Shown piece after piece: positions 1 through 8,655 of a stretch of 45,915 nt of DNA; the stretch's first letter is position 1; every line of letters starts with the position of its first letter. The stretch spans positions 1 through 45,915 of the forward strand of contig CAUJDW010000145.1 of assembly GCA_963169455.1 (NCBI GenBank), read 5' to 3'. Origin of the DNA: Bacteroidota bacterium (lineage in GTDB: Bacteria > Bacteroidota > Bacteroidia > Chitinophagales > Saprospiraceae). The notes under the pieces are model-generated. The model ran no database searches. It worked only from the letters and a program-made list of their open reading frames with translations, and was not told the DNA's origin. The position numbers were made by a program, and so were the translations under genes.

Positions 1-2711
1 TGCGCCAGTTGCCGGCTGAGCAGGAAACGATAGATGCCGTAGAGCATGCCCAGCAGCAGGGCCGCCCAGAGGGCATAGGCCCACCAGCTGCGATACCAGG
101 GGGGAAGGATGGTGAAAGTATATTCAAATGGAGCGCTCCACTCCTGGGATTCACCCATGGCCTGGACTTTGAAGGTGAATGTGCCGAAGGGCAGGTTGCG
201 GTATTCTACTTTGTTCTCTTTGGTTGGGGGGCTCCATTCTTCTTCCAGCCCGCTCAATAGGAAACGGTACTGTATCTTATGCGGTGCGGCCCAGTCGATC
301 CCTGTAAAATAGAGGGCCAGGTTGTTCAGATAATGGGGCAGCTTCAAATCAGCCGGATAGTTGAAAAAGGGGACAATGCTGTCGAAGGAGCAGGCCAGGG
401 CTTCCCCAAAGGAGAAGGTGTTTAAATAGGCGGTATCGGCCAGCCGGCGAAAGTCTACAAATTGTTGCTCTACTTCGATGTGGTCCAGCATGGTGTGCGG
501 AGGGGCGGAGGCCAGTTCAAAGGTGTTGAGGTCGAGCATAGTAAGCCCCTGGCGGCTTCCCCACCAGATCCGGTTCTGGCTGTCCAGAAGAGCGGCGCCC
601 GGTAAATCGCGAATGATTAATTCCTTTAAGCCATCCGCTTTGGTGAAGGTATGAAATAGAAACTTTTGATCACTCCCTGCTTTATCGGAGCCTTTCGGCG
701 CCGGTATCAGTAAATCGATCCCTTTTGCAGTACTAAGCCAGAGGTGTTGATTGCAATCCTCAACAATGGTATTGATGTTGTTGTTATAGTCCAAACCGCC
801 TTCCTTGATGTGAAAGGAAAACCCATTGCCATCATAACGCTGCAGGCCGCCGCGCTCAGCTCCCATTAAAATCCCCCCCCGGCTATCCACCGCCATTGAA
901 GGGATACAGCATCCATCCAGGCCTTCTTTTTCAGTGATGTGCGTAAAATGGCTGCCGTCGAACCGGCTGATCCCGCCGCAGCAGGTGCTGAACCACAGTG
1001 TTCCCTGCCTGTCTTCAGTTATGCAAAATACTCTATTGTTAATCAGGCCTTCCTGCTCCGTGAAATGGGTAAAAGCTTTCCCGTCAAAGCGGTTTACGCC
1101 CCCCCCTAGTGTTCCGGCCCAGAGTTGCCCCTTGCTGTCTGCCAGCATGCTCGTAATGTTCCAGTGACTAAGGCCTGCTTCCTCATTGTAATGTACGTAA
1201 TTTTCGCCGTCATACCTGGTGAGCCTCATGCCCCCGAACCACAAATGCCCCTGCTTGTCTTCCGCAATAGCTTTGGTTGAGCCCAGCCTCAATCCTTCCG
1301 GATTGGTGAGCTGAACAAAATCCCGGCCGTCATACCGAATGATTCCGCTGACTCCTGACGAGAACCACAGATTGCCATGCCTGTCTTCTGTTATGGCCAG
1401 AATGTAATTAAATGGCAAGCCTTCCTGTCCCGGAAAGTGGTTAAAACTATTCGGGGCCAACCGGCACAGGCCGTTTTCGCTGGTTCCAAACCACAAGTTT
1501 CCCGCCCTGTCTTCCAGGATGGCAATAACGGAATTGCCACTTAAGCCTTCATCGGTGGTGAAGTGGGTGAAGGTGGCGCCGTCGAACCGGCATACGCCGC
1601 CCCTGAGCGAGGTAAACCAGAGGTTTCCCCGGCTGTCTTTCAGGATGCTCTGCACGGAGTTGTCCCCTAAGCCTTCCTGCGTCGTATATCGGGCAAAATT
1701 TTTTCCGTCGAAGCGTAATGCCCCAATCCTGGAGCCAAACCAGAGATTCCCCTGATTATCTTCGACTATGGCCCCGGCTTTAAAGAGCCCATCCTTCTGA
1801 GCATACCGGGTAAAACTGCGGCCGTCAAAGCGGTTCAGGCCGTTGGGGGTTCCGAACCAGATATCGCCCCGGCTGTCTTCAAAGATGGCCTGCACGTTGT
1901 CATGGCTTAGGCCTGTTTTTGTGGTATAATGTAAAAAACGGGCTCCGTCGAAGCGAAAAGCTCCCCCGCTGGTCCCGAACCAGAGGTTCCCATGCCTGTC
2001 TTCCAACATGCAGAAGATGGCAATATTAATGCCGTTTTCATCAATGATATGGAAGTTATAATGGGTAAAATACTGGCCGTCGAATCGGCTAAGTGCGCCA
2101 TTGAAGCCCCCGATCCAGATGTTCCCCCGGCTGTCTTCCATCATGGAGGTGACATAATTGCCATTCAGGCCTTCCTTTTCAGTGTAGTGGGTGAAATTCC
2201 TGCCATCATAGCGGCCTATACCATCATAGGAAAACCCGATCCACAAATAGCCCCGGCTATCTTCAATCATGGCGCTTATGAAATTCGAGGGCAGGCCTTG
2301 ATCTTCATTCATGCATTGGATATCATATCTGGCCGCTTCCCTCATTGTTGGGGGAAGGACTGGTAGGGAAGGTGGTTGCAGCGCAGGCACAATTTTACTT
2401 TCCACTTTGGCCGCTTCGGGCAATCGCGTACTGCCTTGTCCCGGAGTGAAAACGGGAAGCTCCTGTGGAATGGGAACGACTATCGGCTCGCCCGCCGGAC
2501 GGACGTTGGGGTGGGCGGGGACGGTTTGGAGTATGCCCGCCTTTACCACTTTGGGCGGGGCGACTGAATCGGGGTTGATCCATTTACCTTTCGCCGGTAT
2601 GGGCACGCCGGTGGGGTAGGGCGGCTCCTGAGCATTGGCAATCTTTGGCCTGGCCATAAGGCCAATCAGGAAAAGCCATGGAAGGAAGCGGAACAGGCCC
2701 CGGGTTGTCAT
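1..2711 (-). CDS. Reg_prop / Y_Y_Y sensor protein, C-terminus cut by window edge
   Basis: Read on the minus strand from ATG at 2711 and open to the left edge (at least 903 residues). Residues 1-25 look like a signal peptide ending in ANA. A proline-rich linker follows to about residue 125. Then come about a dozen repeats of 40-44 residues (DSRGxLWIGT, then GLxRFDGxxFTHY), the two-component-regulator propeller repeat, from about 2330 down to 780. A Y_Y_Y domain (LEEEW, ending in TILPPWYRSWW) and one transmembrane helix close the visible part. In this family such a periplasmic sensor is usually followed by a LytS-type kinase or another output domain, which lies outside the window, so the output is unknown. 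It is divergent from the gene at 2899. Confidence 0.85.
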   Translation of the reverse strand, partial: MTTRGLFRFLPWLFLIGLMARPKIANAQEPPYPTGVPIPAKGKWINPDSVAPPKVVKAGILQTVPAHPNVRPAGEPIVVPIPQELPVFTPGQGSTRLPEAAKVESKIVPALQPPSLPVLPPTMREAARYDIQCMNEDQGLPSNFISAMIEDSRGYLWIGFSYDGIGRYDGRNFTHYTEKEGLNGNYVTSMMEDSRGNIWIGGFNGALSRFDGQYFTHYNFHIIDENGINIAIFCMLEDRHGNLWFGTSGGAFRFDGARFLHYTTKTGLSHDNVQAIFEDSRGDIWFGTPNGLNRFDGRSFTRYAQKDGLFKAGAIVEDNQGNLWFGSRIGALRFDGKNFARYTTQEGLGDNSVQSILKDSRGNLWFTSLRGGVCRFDGATFTHFTTDEGLSGNSVIAILEDRAGNLWFGTSENGLCRLAPNSFNHFPGQEGLPFNYILAITEDRHGNLWFSSGVSGIIRYDGRDFVQLTNPEGLRLGSTKAIAEDKQGHLWFGGMRLTRYDGENYVHYNEEAGLSHWNITSMLADSKGQLWAGTLGGGVNRFDGKAFTHFTEQEGLINNRVFCITEDRQGTLWFSTCCGGISRFDGSHFTHITEKEGLDGCCIPSMAVDSRGGILMGAERGGLQRYDGNGFSFHIKEGGLDYNNNINTIVEDCNQHLWLSTAKGIDLLIPAPKGSDKAGSDQKFLFHTFTKADGLKELIIRDLPGAALLDSQNRIWWGSRQGLTMLDLNTFELASAPPHTMLDHIEVEQQFVDFRRLADTAYLNTFSFGEALACSFDSIVPFFNYPADLKLPHYLNNLALYFTGIDWAAPHKIQYRFLLSGLEEEWSPPTKENKVEYRNLPFGTFTFKVQAMGESQEWSAPFEYTFTILPPWYRSWWAYALWAALLLGMLYGIYRFLLSRQLA

Positions 2712-2898
2712 TTGCCGTCTGGGTTTTAGCTCCTGCAATATACGGAAAGTGCCGCTATTTGAAGCGAATCCACTTCAACCCTGGTTTTTACTGCATTTTG
2801 GAAGAATCCTGCAAATACCTGAAAGATTTGTGCTAACGGAAGGCTGCCTTTTGCCTGTAATTTTCCTGCCGTATTGTTTACCTCAAAAAACTACCACT

Positions 2899-4248
2899 AT
2901 GCAAATCAAGCACTTATTACCCATGCTGTTTTTGGCCGGGCTGAATGTTTTTTCAGCAAAGGCCCAATGGACAAACCTGGGCAACGGGGTTTCCGCGCCC
3001 AACCAACGGATCTGGGGCTTCTCCCTTGCCAGCCCCGAAATAATCTGGGCAATTTCCTGGGATTACACGGCTCCCTTCCCGGATGAGTATCTCGTCAAAA
3101 CGAACGATGGCGGCCTTACCTGGACGGCGGTTCCAATTGATATTGCTCCGGGGCATTACTCCTTTCAGCTTGCCGTGCTGGATGAAACGAACGCCTGGCT
3201 GGCTGCAGCTACGGAAGCAGCCCCCCATTCCGGAGCCGTTTACCACACAACGGACGGCGGGCTGAGCTGGGTGGAACAGAGTACCGCCTTTGTCGGCAGC
3301 GAAGCGCCTTTCTTCATTCATTTCTGGGATGCGGATGACGGAGTGGCTTTTGGCACAAAACGCTGCCCCTCCTGTTCGGACAATATTGTCATTTACACTA
3401 CCGATGACGGCGGCGTGAAATGGACAAAAGTCATCGGAGCCGAAATACCGGCGCAATTGGAGGGGGAAGGTTTGATTTTTTTCTCAGGCAATGGCTACTA
3501 TCAGGTAATGGGCGATAATATCTGGTTTCCGACTTCGAAGAACAGGGTTTTTCGTTCGACGGACAGAGGCCTGAGTTGGGAAGCCTCAGGCGATATTATG
3601 GTTGGATCAGGGCGGGCAGCTTCCATCGCTTTCAAAGATGAATTAAACGGCATTGTCATTGCCGCTTTCCCGAATGGTGCAGCCCGTACCAAAGATGGGG
3701 GTGTTACCTGGACTCCGATCAGCATCCCTTCCATCATCTGGTCTGCACAGATTGATTTTATCCCTGGAACGGAAGCCTCCTATATAGTACATAACGGAGC
3801 GGCCTGGTGGACTGAGATGGATAACAGTATTATGCTGTACACCCATGACTCTGGTGAAACCTGGGAATATTTTACATCCAACGTCAACCTGGATTGTTTT
3901 GAGTTCCTTTCTCCTACGCTCGGCTTCGGCGGAGGTGGCGTAAACAGCTATAGTTCAGGCGGAATGTACGGGTGGAGATGGGATGTTTTTACGGCCCTCC
4001 GCGAACCCACCGCCGGCCAGTGCGCCCTTTCCCCCAACCCCGCCACCCACTTCCTGAAAGTGGGCCTGCCGGATGCATCTTCCCAAGCTTTCCACTTCCA
4101 GGTGTTTGACGCACAAGGAAAAGTGGCCCTCCAGCAAATGATGCAAAGCGGGGAACAAATAGCCGTGGAAACCCTGCCCCCGGGCATGTACTGGGCCAAG
4201 GCGGTGGCCAATGGGGTAGTGTACACCGGGAAGTTTGTTAAACTGTAG
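2899..4248 (+). CDS. Secreted Asp-box (BNR-like) beta-propeller protein with T9SS sorting domain
   Basis: 449 residues. The start at 2899 is chosen because it gives a signal peptide (MQIKHLLPMLFLAGLNVFSAKA). The body carries at least six Asp-box motifs of the form T-x-D-G-G-x-x-W (for example near residues 68, 117 and 178), typical of sialidase/photosynthesis-stability-factor-like propellers. From about residue 374 there is a type A T9SS sorting domain (LSPNPATHFLKV ... GMYWAKAVANG), so the protein should cross the outer membrane by the type IX system and be surface-attached or released. No catalytic residues can be assigned. A 12-bp-stem hairpin lies 15 nt after the stop. Confidence 0.85.
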   Translation: MQIKHLLPMLFLAGLNVFSAKAQWTNLGNGVSAPNQRIWGFSLASPEIIWAISWDYTAPFPDEYLVKTNDGGLTWTAVPIDIAPGHYSFQLAVLDETNAWLAAATEAAPHSGAVYHTTDGGLSWVEQSTAFVGSEAPFFIHFWDADDGVAFGTKRCPSCSDNIVIYTTDDGGVKWTKVIGAEIPAQLEGEGLIFFSGNGYYQVMGDNIWFPTSKNRVFRSTDRGLSWEASGDIMVGSGRAASIAFKDELNGIVIAAFPNGAARTKDGGVTWTPISIPSIIWSAQIDFIPGTEASYIVHNGAAWWTEMDNSIMLYTHDSGETWEYFTSNVNLDCFEFLSPTLGFGGGGVNSYSSGGMYGWRWDVFTALREPTAGQCALSPNPATHFLKVGLPDASSQAFHFQVFDAQGKVALQQMMQSGEQIAVETLPPGMYWAKAVANGVVYTGKFVKL

Positions 4249-4262
4249 GATACTGTTGATGC

Positions 4263-4290
4263 TCCTTATGGCCCGAACGGGCCATAAGGA
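4263..4290. terminator. Perfect 12-bp inverted repeat after the T9SS gene
   Basis: TCCTTATGGCCC at 4263-4274 and its reverse complement at 4279-4290 flank the loop GAAC, 15 nt downstream of the stop of the secreted protein. The stem is strong, but no T-run follows directly (T-rich sequence begins about 25 nt later). It could be a terminator or an mRNA 3'-end stabiliser. Confidence 0.55.
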
Positions 4291-4406
4291 TGCTGCAGCC
4301 TTGCGGCATGTTGATACTTTTGATCTTTTGTTTTGGGGTTCAAGGTAGGGTTTATTTTTTAAAAACAAAAAATTGCATGATAAATTTATTTGTTTTATCT
4401 TGCAAC

Positions 4407-5291
4407 ATGCACCCCAAAAAAGATGCCAACAAATACGACAAAATCCTCAAGGAGAACCTGGAAGCGCTCTTTCTCCCGTTCCTCGAGCAACTGCTGAATA
4501 TCCGCATCCTGGCTTCCGAGCGTTTGCCAGGGAAGATGCAAAGTACCCTGGAGCGGGAGGTGGACTTTTTATGCAAAATTCTCATGGGGGATGGCCAGAA
4601 AGGAATACTACATTTGGAGTTCGAATCAGAAGCCAGGAAGAACCTGATTTACCGGCAGTCTGAATATCATGGTTTTCTTCTAAAAAAATATCGCCTGCCC
4701 ATATATCATGTGGTAGTTTACCTGGGAGAGCGCCGCCCGAACATCCCTACACAGTTGAAGCCGGAAGAGGTATTCACCGGTTTTGAGTTAATTGACCTGG
4801 GGCGCCTGGACTACCGGCAGATGCTGAGCAGCCAGGTGCCGGAGGCAATAGTACTGGCTATTCTGGGCAATTTTAATGAGGAACCACCGGAGGAAGTACT
4901 GCGTTCTATCCTTGAACGCTTACAACAAGTAGCTAGAGGGGAGCTTTCCCTGGAGAAGTACCTCCGCCAATTGAATGTCTTATCGGGATTGCGTAAATTG
5001 CATGAACTAACGGTCAAAACCATCGAAGCTATGCCAATTACTTATGATATTGAGACTGATTTTCTGTTTAAGAAAGGGAAAGAAAAAGGCCTGGAGGAAG
5101 GCTTGGAGAAAGGCTTGGAGAAAGGCCGGGAAGAAGGCGTAGAAAATAAAGAGCGCATCGTCGTAACCCGCGCCTGGAAAAAAGGACTGCCGCCCGAAGA
5201 AATCGCTGAGCTGGCGGATATGCCGGTAGAGCATGTGAAGGAAATCATCGCTGAATTGGAAAATAAGGCGGAAGGGGGAAATGCTTGCTAA
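4407..5291 (+). CDS. Rpn-like / PD-(D/E)XK nuclease-family transposase-related protein
   Basis: 294 residues from ATG 4407 (an in-frame ATG at 4377 would add ten hydrophobic residues). The N-terminal half has the layout of the PD-(D/E)XK 'transposase' group (Rpn/YhgA-like): a V-D-F-L acidic strand near residue 52, then L-H-L-E-F-E, then RQSEYHGFLLKKY and a hydrophobic strand. Family members usually have E-x-Q where this one has E-F-E, so nuclease activity is uncertain. The C-terminus has the characteristic charged repeat (KGLEEGLEKGLEKG) and a short 'KGLPPEEIAELADMPVEHV' helix pair. Possible promoter TTG at 4373 and TATCTTGC at 4396, very close to the start. The 3' end overlaps the next gene's first possible start. 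Confidence 0.7.
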   Translation: MHPKKDANKYDKILKENLEALFLPFLEQLLNIRILASERLPGKMQSTLEREVDFLCKILMGDGQKGILHLEFESEARKNLIYRQSEYHGFLLKKYRLPIYHVVVYLGERRPNIPTQLKPEEVFTGFELIDLGRLDYRQMLSSQVPEAIVLAILGNFNEEPPEEVLRSILERLQQVARGELSLEKYLRQLNVLSGLRKLHELTVKTIEAMPITYDIETDFLFKKGKEKGLEEGLEKGLEKGREEGVENKERIVVTRAWKKGLPPEEIAELADMPVEHVKEIIAELENKAEGGNAC

Positions 5292-5709
5292 AACCATGAA
5301 CCACCAAATCCTCCACACCCTCGAAAATAAGAATGTGCGCCCCACGCCCATGCGGATGCTGGTGCTGGAGCAGTTTCTCCAAAACCGCACCGCCCGCAGC
5401 CTCGGCGAACTGGAAGCGGCCATGCCCCGCGCCGACCGCATCACTATCTATCGCACGCTCCGAACCTTTGAAGAAAAAGGCATCCTGCACGCCATCACCG
5501 ACGGCTCCGGCGCCACCCACTACGCCCTATGTCCCGACGCCTGCGAGCCGGAACACCATCGCGAGTTCCACCCCCACTTCCACTGCATTCGCTGTGGAAG
5601 AACGCTGTGCCTGGATATAACCACCCAGCCCCCAGCTTCCCTGCCCGGCGGCTTCCAACTGCTGGATATGGAGGTGCAGCTCAAGGGGGTTTGCCCGGAA
5701 TGCGGGTAG
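5281..5709 (+). CDS. Fur-family metal-responsive transcriptional regulator
   Basis: 142 residues from ATG 5281, or 137 from ATG 5296. The first start overlaps the upstream stop by 11 nt, so translation may be coupled. The N-terminal winged helix is recognisable (VRPTPMRMLVLEQFL, then DRITIYRTLRTFEEKGIL). The C-terminal metal-binding part has HPHFHCIRCGRTLC and a terminal CPECG, the two CxxC pairs of a structural zinc site. Known roles of the family are repression of iron, zinc or peroxide genes. The metal cannot be read from sequence, but the CDF exporter two genes downstream makes a zinc-type (Zur) role plausible. That is inference. Confidence 0.85.
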   Translation: MLAKTMNHQILHTLENKNVRPTPMRMLVLEQFLQNRTARSLGELEAAMPRADRITIYRTLRTFEEKGILHAITDGSGATHYALCPDACEPEHHREFHPHFHCIRCGRTLCLDITTQPPASLPGGFQLLDMEVQLKGVCPECG

Positions 5710-5721
5710 GGGCGTGCACCT

Positions 5722-5803
5722 CGGCACGTCAGCACGTCGCATGACAGCAGGTGTCTTAGGTGTTCCAGGCATTGGACGTTCGACCTTCTGGCCTTCTGAC
5801 CTC
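5722..5803 (+). repeat. Degenerate octamer-period words after the Fur gene
   Basis: Two short runs with 8-bp period: GCACCTCG/GCACGTCA/GCACGTCG from about 5722, and ACCTTCTG/GCCTTCTG/ACCTCC from about 5779. Few copies, so support is modest. They resemble the clearer arrays elsewhere in this window. Confidence 0.4.
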
Positions 5804-5812
5804 CATTTGCAA

Positions 5813-5843
5813 TTGCATTGCATCCCCCCCCTCCCGACCTTTG
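5813..5843 (+). promoter_or_regulatory. Possible Bacteroidota promoter for the ICMT-like gene
   Basis: TTG at 5813-5815 and GACCTTTG at 5836-5843, 20 nt apart, ending 13 nt before the ATG. It fits TTG-N19/20-TAnnTTTG with one mismatch in the -7 element. Confidence 0.35.
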
Positions 5844-5856
5844 CCTGAAAAAGACC

Positions 5857-6456
5857 ATGACAGTCCCTGAAATCTGGCTTTTCGTTTACATCCTGCTGTT
5901 CCATTTCCTGCTCTTTGGCCTTCGGTCTTTTCTGCTCTGGGAGCGGATCGGGGTTCGGGCTTTCACCTTTCAGAACAAGGACGACGCCCACGACTGGAAC
6001 GGGAAACTGTTCACTTTCATCAGCCTGGCCATTGTTGGGATAGCGGCGATTTTCGCTTTCAATGGCATTTGGTACGCCTATCTGGTTCCGATTTCGTACC
6101 TGGAAACCCCGGCCCTGCATTGGACGGGCTGGACGTTGATGCTGCTTGCCCTGCCCTTTATTTTCATTGCCCAGATGCAAATGGCCGATTCCTGGCGGGT
6201 GGGCATCGATGAAAAGCAGCATACGCCCCTGGTCACCCACGGCCTGTTCAATTGGTCGCGCAATCCCGTTTTTCTCGGCATGCTGGCAGCCCTGCTGGGT
6301 TTTTTCCTGGTGGCGCCTAATGCCTTTACCCTGCTACTGCTTGGGCTGTCCTACACCTCCATACAGATACAAGTTCGGCTGGAGGAGCCTTTTCTGCGGG
6401 CGCAGCACGGGGCGGCGTATGAGCAGTATTGCGAGCGGGTGAGGCGGTGGGTGTGA
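5857..6456 (+). CDS. Isoprenylcysteine carboxyl methyltransferase-like (PEMT/ICMT) integral membrane protein
   Basis: 199 residues from ATG 5857. The chain has about five hydrophobic segments. The C-terminal half carries the family signature: VTHGLFNWSRNPVFLG, then after a hydrophobic stretch LEEPFLRAQHGAAYEQYCERV, which in ICMT/PEMT enzymes forms the SAM-binding pocket. Bacterial members methylate unknown, probably lipid or small hydrophobic, substrates, and the substrate here is unknown. It lies 147 nt after the Fur-family gene with its own possible promoter, and is followed on the same strand by the CDF exporter, so it may belong to a metal or envelope stress unit (inference). Confidence 0.75.
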   Translation: MTVPEIWLFVYILLFHFLLFGLRSFLLWERIGVRAFTFQNKDDAHDWNGKLFTFISLAIVGIAAIFAFNGIWYAYLVPISYLETPALHWTGWTLMLLALPFIFIAQMQMADSWRVGIDEKQHTPLVTHGLFNWSRNPVFLGMLAALLGFFLVAPNAFTLLLLGLSYTSIQIQVRLEEPFLRAQHGAAYEQYCERVRRWV

Positions 6457-6480
6457 AGGCCCGGGAGGAGCTGTTCAAAG

Positions 6481-6590
6481 TTCCAAGTTTAATGTTTAAA
6501 GTTGCCTCGGGAGTGTCCTCTGATGAGCTGGCCATCACGAAAACCTGTAACTTGTAACCATGAAACCTTCAACCTTCAACTTAGGCCACT
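6481..6590 (+). repeat. Heptamer-period words between ICMT-like and CDF genes
   Basis: Runs with 7-bp period: TTTAATG/TTTAAAG near 6489-6502, and ACCTTCA/ACCTTCA/ACTTAGG near 6563-6586, just before the CDF start. Short and degenerate. Confidence 0.4.
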
Positions 6591-6591
6591 G

Positions 6592-7458
6592 ATGCCCCAT
6601 CACCACCACTCCGGACGTAACCTCGCCATCGCCTTTTTCCTCAACCTGGCCTTCACCATCCTGGAAGCCATCGGCGGGTTGTGGACGAACAGCGTGGCCA
6701 TCCTTTCCGATGCCTTGCACGACCTGGGCGACAGCTTGGCCCTGGGCATGGCCTGGTACCTGGACCGCAAATCAAAGGCAGGGCCTTCAGGCCAGTACAC
6801 CTTCGGCTACCGGCGCTTCTCCCTGCTGGGCGCCCTGCTCAACAGCCTGGTGCTGATCGGGGGATCTGTTTTCATCATCTGCGAAGCCGTGGGCCGCATC
6901 CTCGAGCCGCAAAGCCCGAACGCCCAGGGGATGGTGCTCTTCGCTATCATCGGCGTGGCGGCCAACGGCTACGCTGCCTGGATGTTGAGCAAAGGCAAGA
7001 GCCTCAACGAGCGCGTCGTCTCCTGGCACCTGGTGGAAGATGTGCTTGGCTGGGTGGCCGTGCTGATCGTCGCTATCGTACTGTTGTTCCGGGATATTCC
7101 CTACCTCGACCCGGCCCTGTCTATTCTCATCACCTTATATATTTTGTACAATGTCGTGAAACGCCTGCGCGAAACCCTGCACCTCTTCCTGCAGGGCGTG
7201 CCCGAAGGCATCCAGGCCGGGGAAGTCTGCAGGCGCATCCTGGCCGTTCCGCACGTGCGGTCGCTGCACCATACCCATGTCTGGTCGCTGGAAGGGGAGC
7301 ACCACGTTTTTACCTCTCACGTCCGCCTGCACGATATCCAAACCTTTAGTCAGGTGGTGGAGGTGAAAACGCAGATCAAGGCCATCCTGAAGGAATACCC
7401 CTTTTCTCATTATACGATCGAGACGGAACTGGAGGAGGAAAGCTGTGAGCTGGAGTAG
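6592..7458 (+). CDS. Cation diffusion facilitator (CDF) family divalent metal exporter
   Basis: 288 residues from ATG 6592, with an N-terminal MPHHHHS metal-binding-like stretch. Six transmembrane segments can be drawn. TM2 has DALHDLGD and TM5 has HLVEDVLGW, the two H-x-x-x-D pairs that form the transport site of zinc-type CDF proteins (ZitB/CzcD group). A cytoplasmic C-terminal domain of about 85 residues follows (VRSLHHTHVWSLEGEHHVFTSHV), the usual dimerising ferredoxin-like fold. Expected role: proton-coupled export of Zn2+ and possibly Co2+ or Cd2+ from the cytoplasm. The Fur-family gene upstream suggests metal control. Confidence 0.9.
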   Translation: MPHHHHSGRNLAIAFFLNLAFTILEAIGGLWTNSVAILSDALHDLGDSLALGMAWYLDRKSKAGPSGQYTFGYRRFSLLGALLNSLVLIGGSVFIICEAVGRILEPQSPNAQGMVLFAIIGVAANGYAAWMLSKGKSLNERVVSWHLVEDVLGWVAVLIVAIVLLFRDIPYLDPALSILITLYILYNVVKRLRETLHLFLQGVPEGIQAGEVCRRILAVPHVRSLHHTHVWSLEGEHHVFTSHVRLHDIQTFSQVVEVKTQIKAILKEYPFSHYTIETELEEESCELE

Positions 7459-7533
7459 GGGGAAACGGAACAAAGGCAGTATAGGTATTTTTGCTTCGAA
7501 AATGGAACAGGAGAAGGCCTGCCGCTGGAGGAA

Positions 7534-7661
7534 ATGGCTATATTGCTGTATTGCTGTATTGCTGTATTGCTATATTGCTATATTGCTGTATTGCTGTATT
7601 GCTGTATTGCTGTATGGCTATATTGCTGTATGGCTATATTGCTGTATGGCTATATGGTTAT
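7534..7661 (+). repeat. Octamer array, 16 units of ATTGCTRT/ATGGCTAT
   Basis: Exactly 128 bp, 16 consecutive 8-bp units: mostly ATTGCTGT and ATTGCTAT, with ATGGCTAT units at the start and interspersed toward the end. It starts 75 nt after the CDF stop and ends 25 nt before the next gene. Units differ at the third and seventh positions only, so the array is not a simple microsatellite. The reading frames through it are open only because of composition. Confidence 0.95.
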
Positions 7662-7686
7662 TTTGTTTTTTCATTGAGCCTGATCT

Positions 7687-8382
7687 ATGAATCTGTATTT
7701 CTTCATTACAATCCTTTTTCTCATGAGCAGCGCGCCTGAATCGGCCGGCCGGTACGAAGTCAGAAAAATTCCCGCCGGTGATTTGCAGATTACCGGCCGC
7801 GGCGACAGCCCCGCCTGGGAAGGGGCGGCCGTGCTTACCGATTTCACTTACCCCTGGCGGGAAGACAGCCCCCCGCCTACTGCCTTTCGTGCACTGTGGG
7901 ACGGTATCTACCTATTCTTCCTCTACCGCGCCACCGACCCGGTGATCATCACCCCGCAAAGCGGCGAACCGAAAAAGGACGTGCTGGGCTCCGACCGGGT
8001 GGAGATTTTCTTCAAGGCGGATGATGAGATGAATCCTTACTATACCCTCGAGCTCGACGCCCTGGGCCGCATCTTCGACGCCGAATGCCGCTTCTACCGC
8101 CAGGTTGATGCCGGCTGGTCCTGGCCCGAAGGGCAAATCGTGGTGCGCGCCAGCCAGGACGAAAAGGGCTATACAGTGGAAGGAGCCATCAGTATGGCGT
8201 CCCTTCAACAACTTGGCATGCTGCAGGGCAACCGCCTGCAGGCCGGGCTGTACCGCGGCGAATACCTGCCAAAAGCCGACGGCTCTACCGAAACCCGCTG
8301 GATCAGCTGGATACGGCCCGATTCGGAGAAACCGGATTTCCATATCCCGTCTTCTTTTGGGCTGCTGGTATTGCAGGAGTGA
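7687..8382 (+). CDS. CBM9-like (DOMON-related) secreted carbohydrate-binding protein
   Basis: 231 residues with a short hydrophobic N-terminus (MNLYFFITILFLMSS) that is probably a signal peptide. The remainder matches the carbohydrate family 9 binding module pattern: SPAWEGAAVLTDF, then ALWDGIYLFFLYRATDP, SDRVEIFFKADDE, YTLELDALGRIFDAE, and a terminal WISWIRPDSEKPDFHIPSSFGLL. In Bacteroidota such single-module proteins are common and bind sugars or occur in outer-membrane proteins. No enzyme domain is attached. An octamer array precedes it. The ligand is unknown. Confidence 0.75.
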   Translation: MNLYFFITILFLMSSAPESAGRYEVRKIPAGDLQITGRGDSPAWEGAAVLTDFTYPWREDSPPPTAFRALWDGIYLFFLYRATDPVIITPQSGEPKKDVLGSDRVEIFFKADDEMNPYYTLELDALGRIFDAECRFYRQVDAGWSWPEGQIVVRASQDEKGYTVEGAISMASLQQLGMLQGNRLQAGLYRGEYLPKADGSTETRWISWIRPDSEKPDFHIPSSFGLLVLQE

Positions 8383-8460
8383 GCGGAAAGTGTACGGTGT
8401 GCGGTGTTTGGACTTTAGACGTCTGGGAAAGTGCTTTGGATTTCCCTGCTTAAAGTGGGA

Positions 8461-8655
8461 AGCCGGAAATCGGAAGTCGGAAAAACCTGGCGATTCCACG
8501 GATTTCCTGGCTCTTTCCCACTTTTTACCCAGCCGATCCCAACAGATGTCGGGAGAGGACGGGCCCACTTCCGCTTTCCGGCTTCATCACCGGGAATGTC
8601 TAAAGCCTAAACGATGTACGCTTGTCCTTCCTTGAACCTTTAACCTTTAACTCAC
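8461..8655 (+). repeat. Heptamer-period words in the CBM9-SDR spacer
   Basis: GGAAGCC/GGAAATC/GGAAGTC/GGAAAAA run with 7-bp period from about 8459, and GAACCTT/TAACCTT/TAACTCA runs from about 8635 to the SDR start. Apart from these, the 273-nt spacer shows no gene. Confidence 0.45.

Noticed and set aside
2851-2879. Promoter for the secreted Asp-box gene (TTG and TATTGTTT, 18 nt apart)
   Set aside because: The -7 match is poor and the spacing is off; not strong enough to list.
7445-7739. Two overlapping plus-strand frames coding hydrophobic Leu/Tyr/Cys/Ile repeats
   Set aside because: They run through the 8-bp array; an 8-bp period yields a repeating octapeptide-like string in every frame. 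No start context or family supports a protein.
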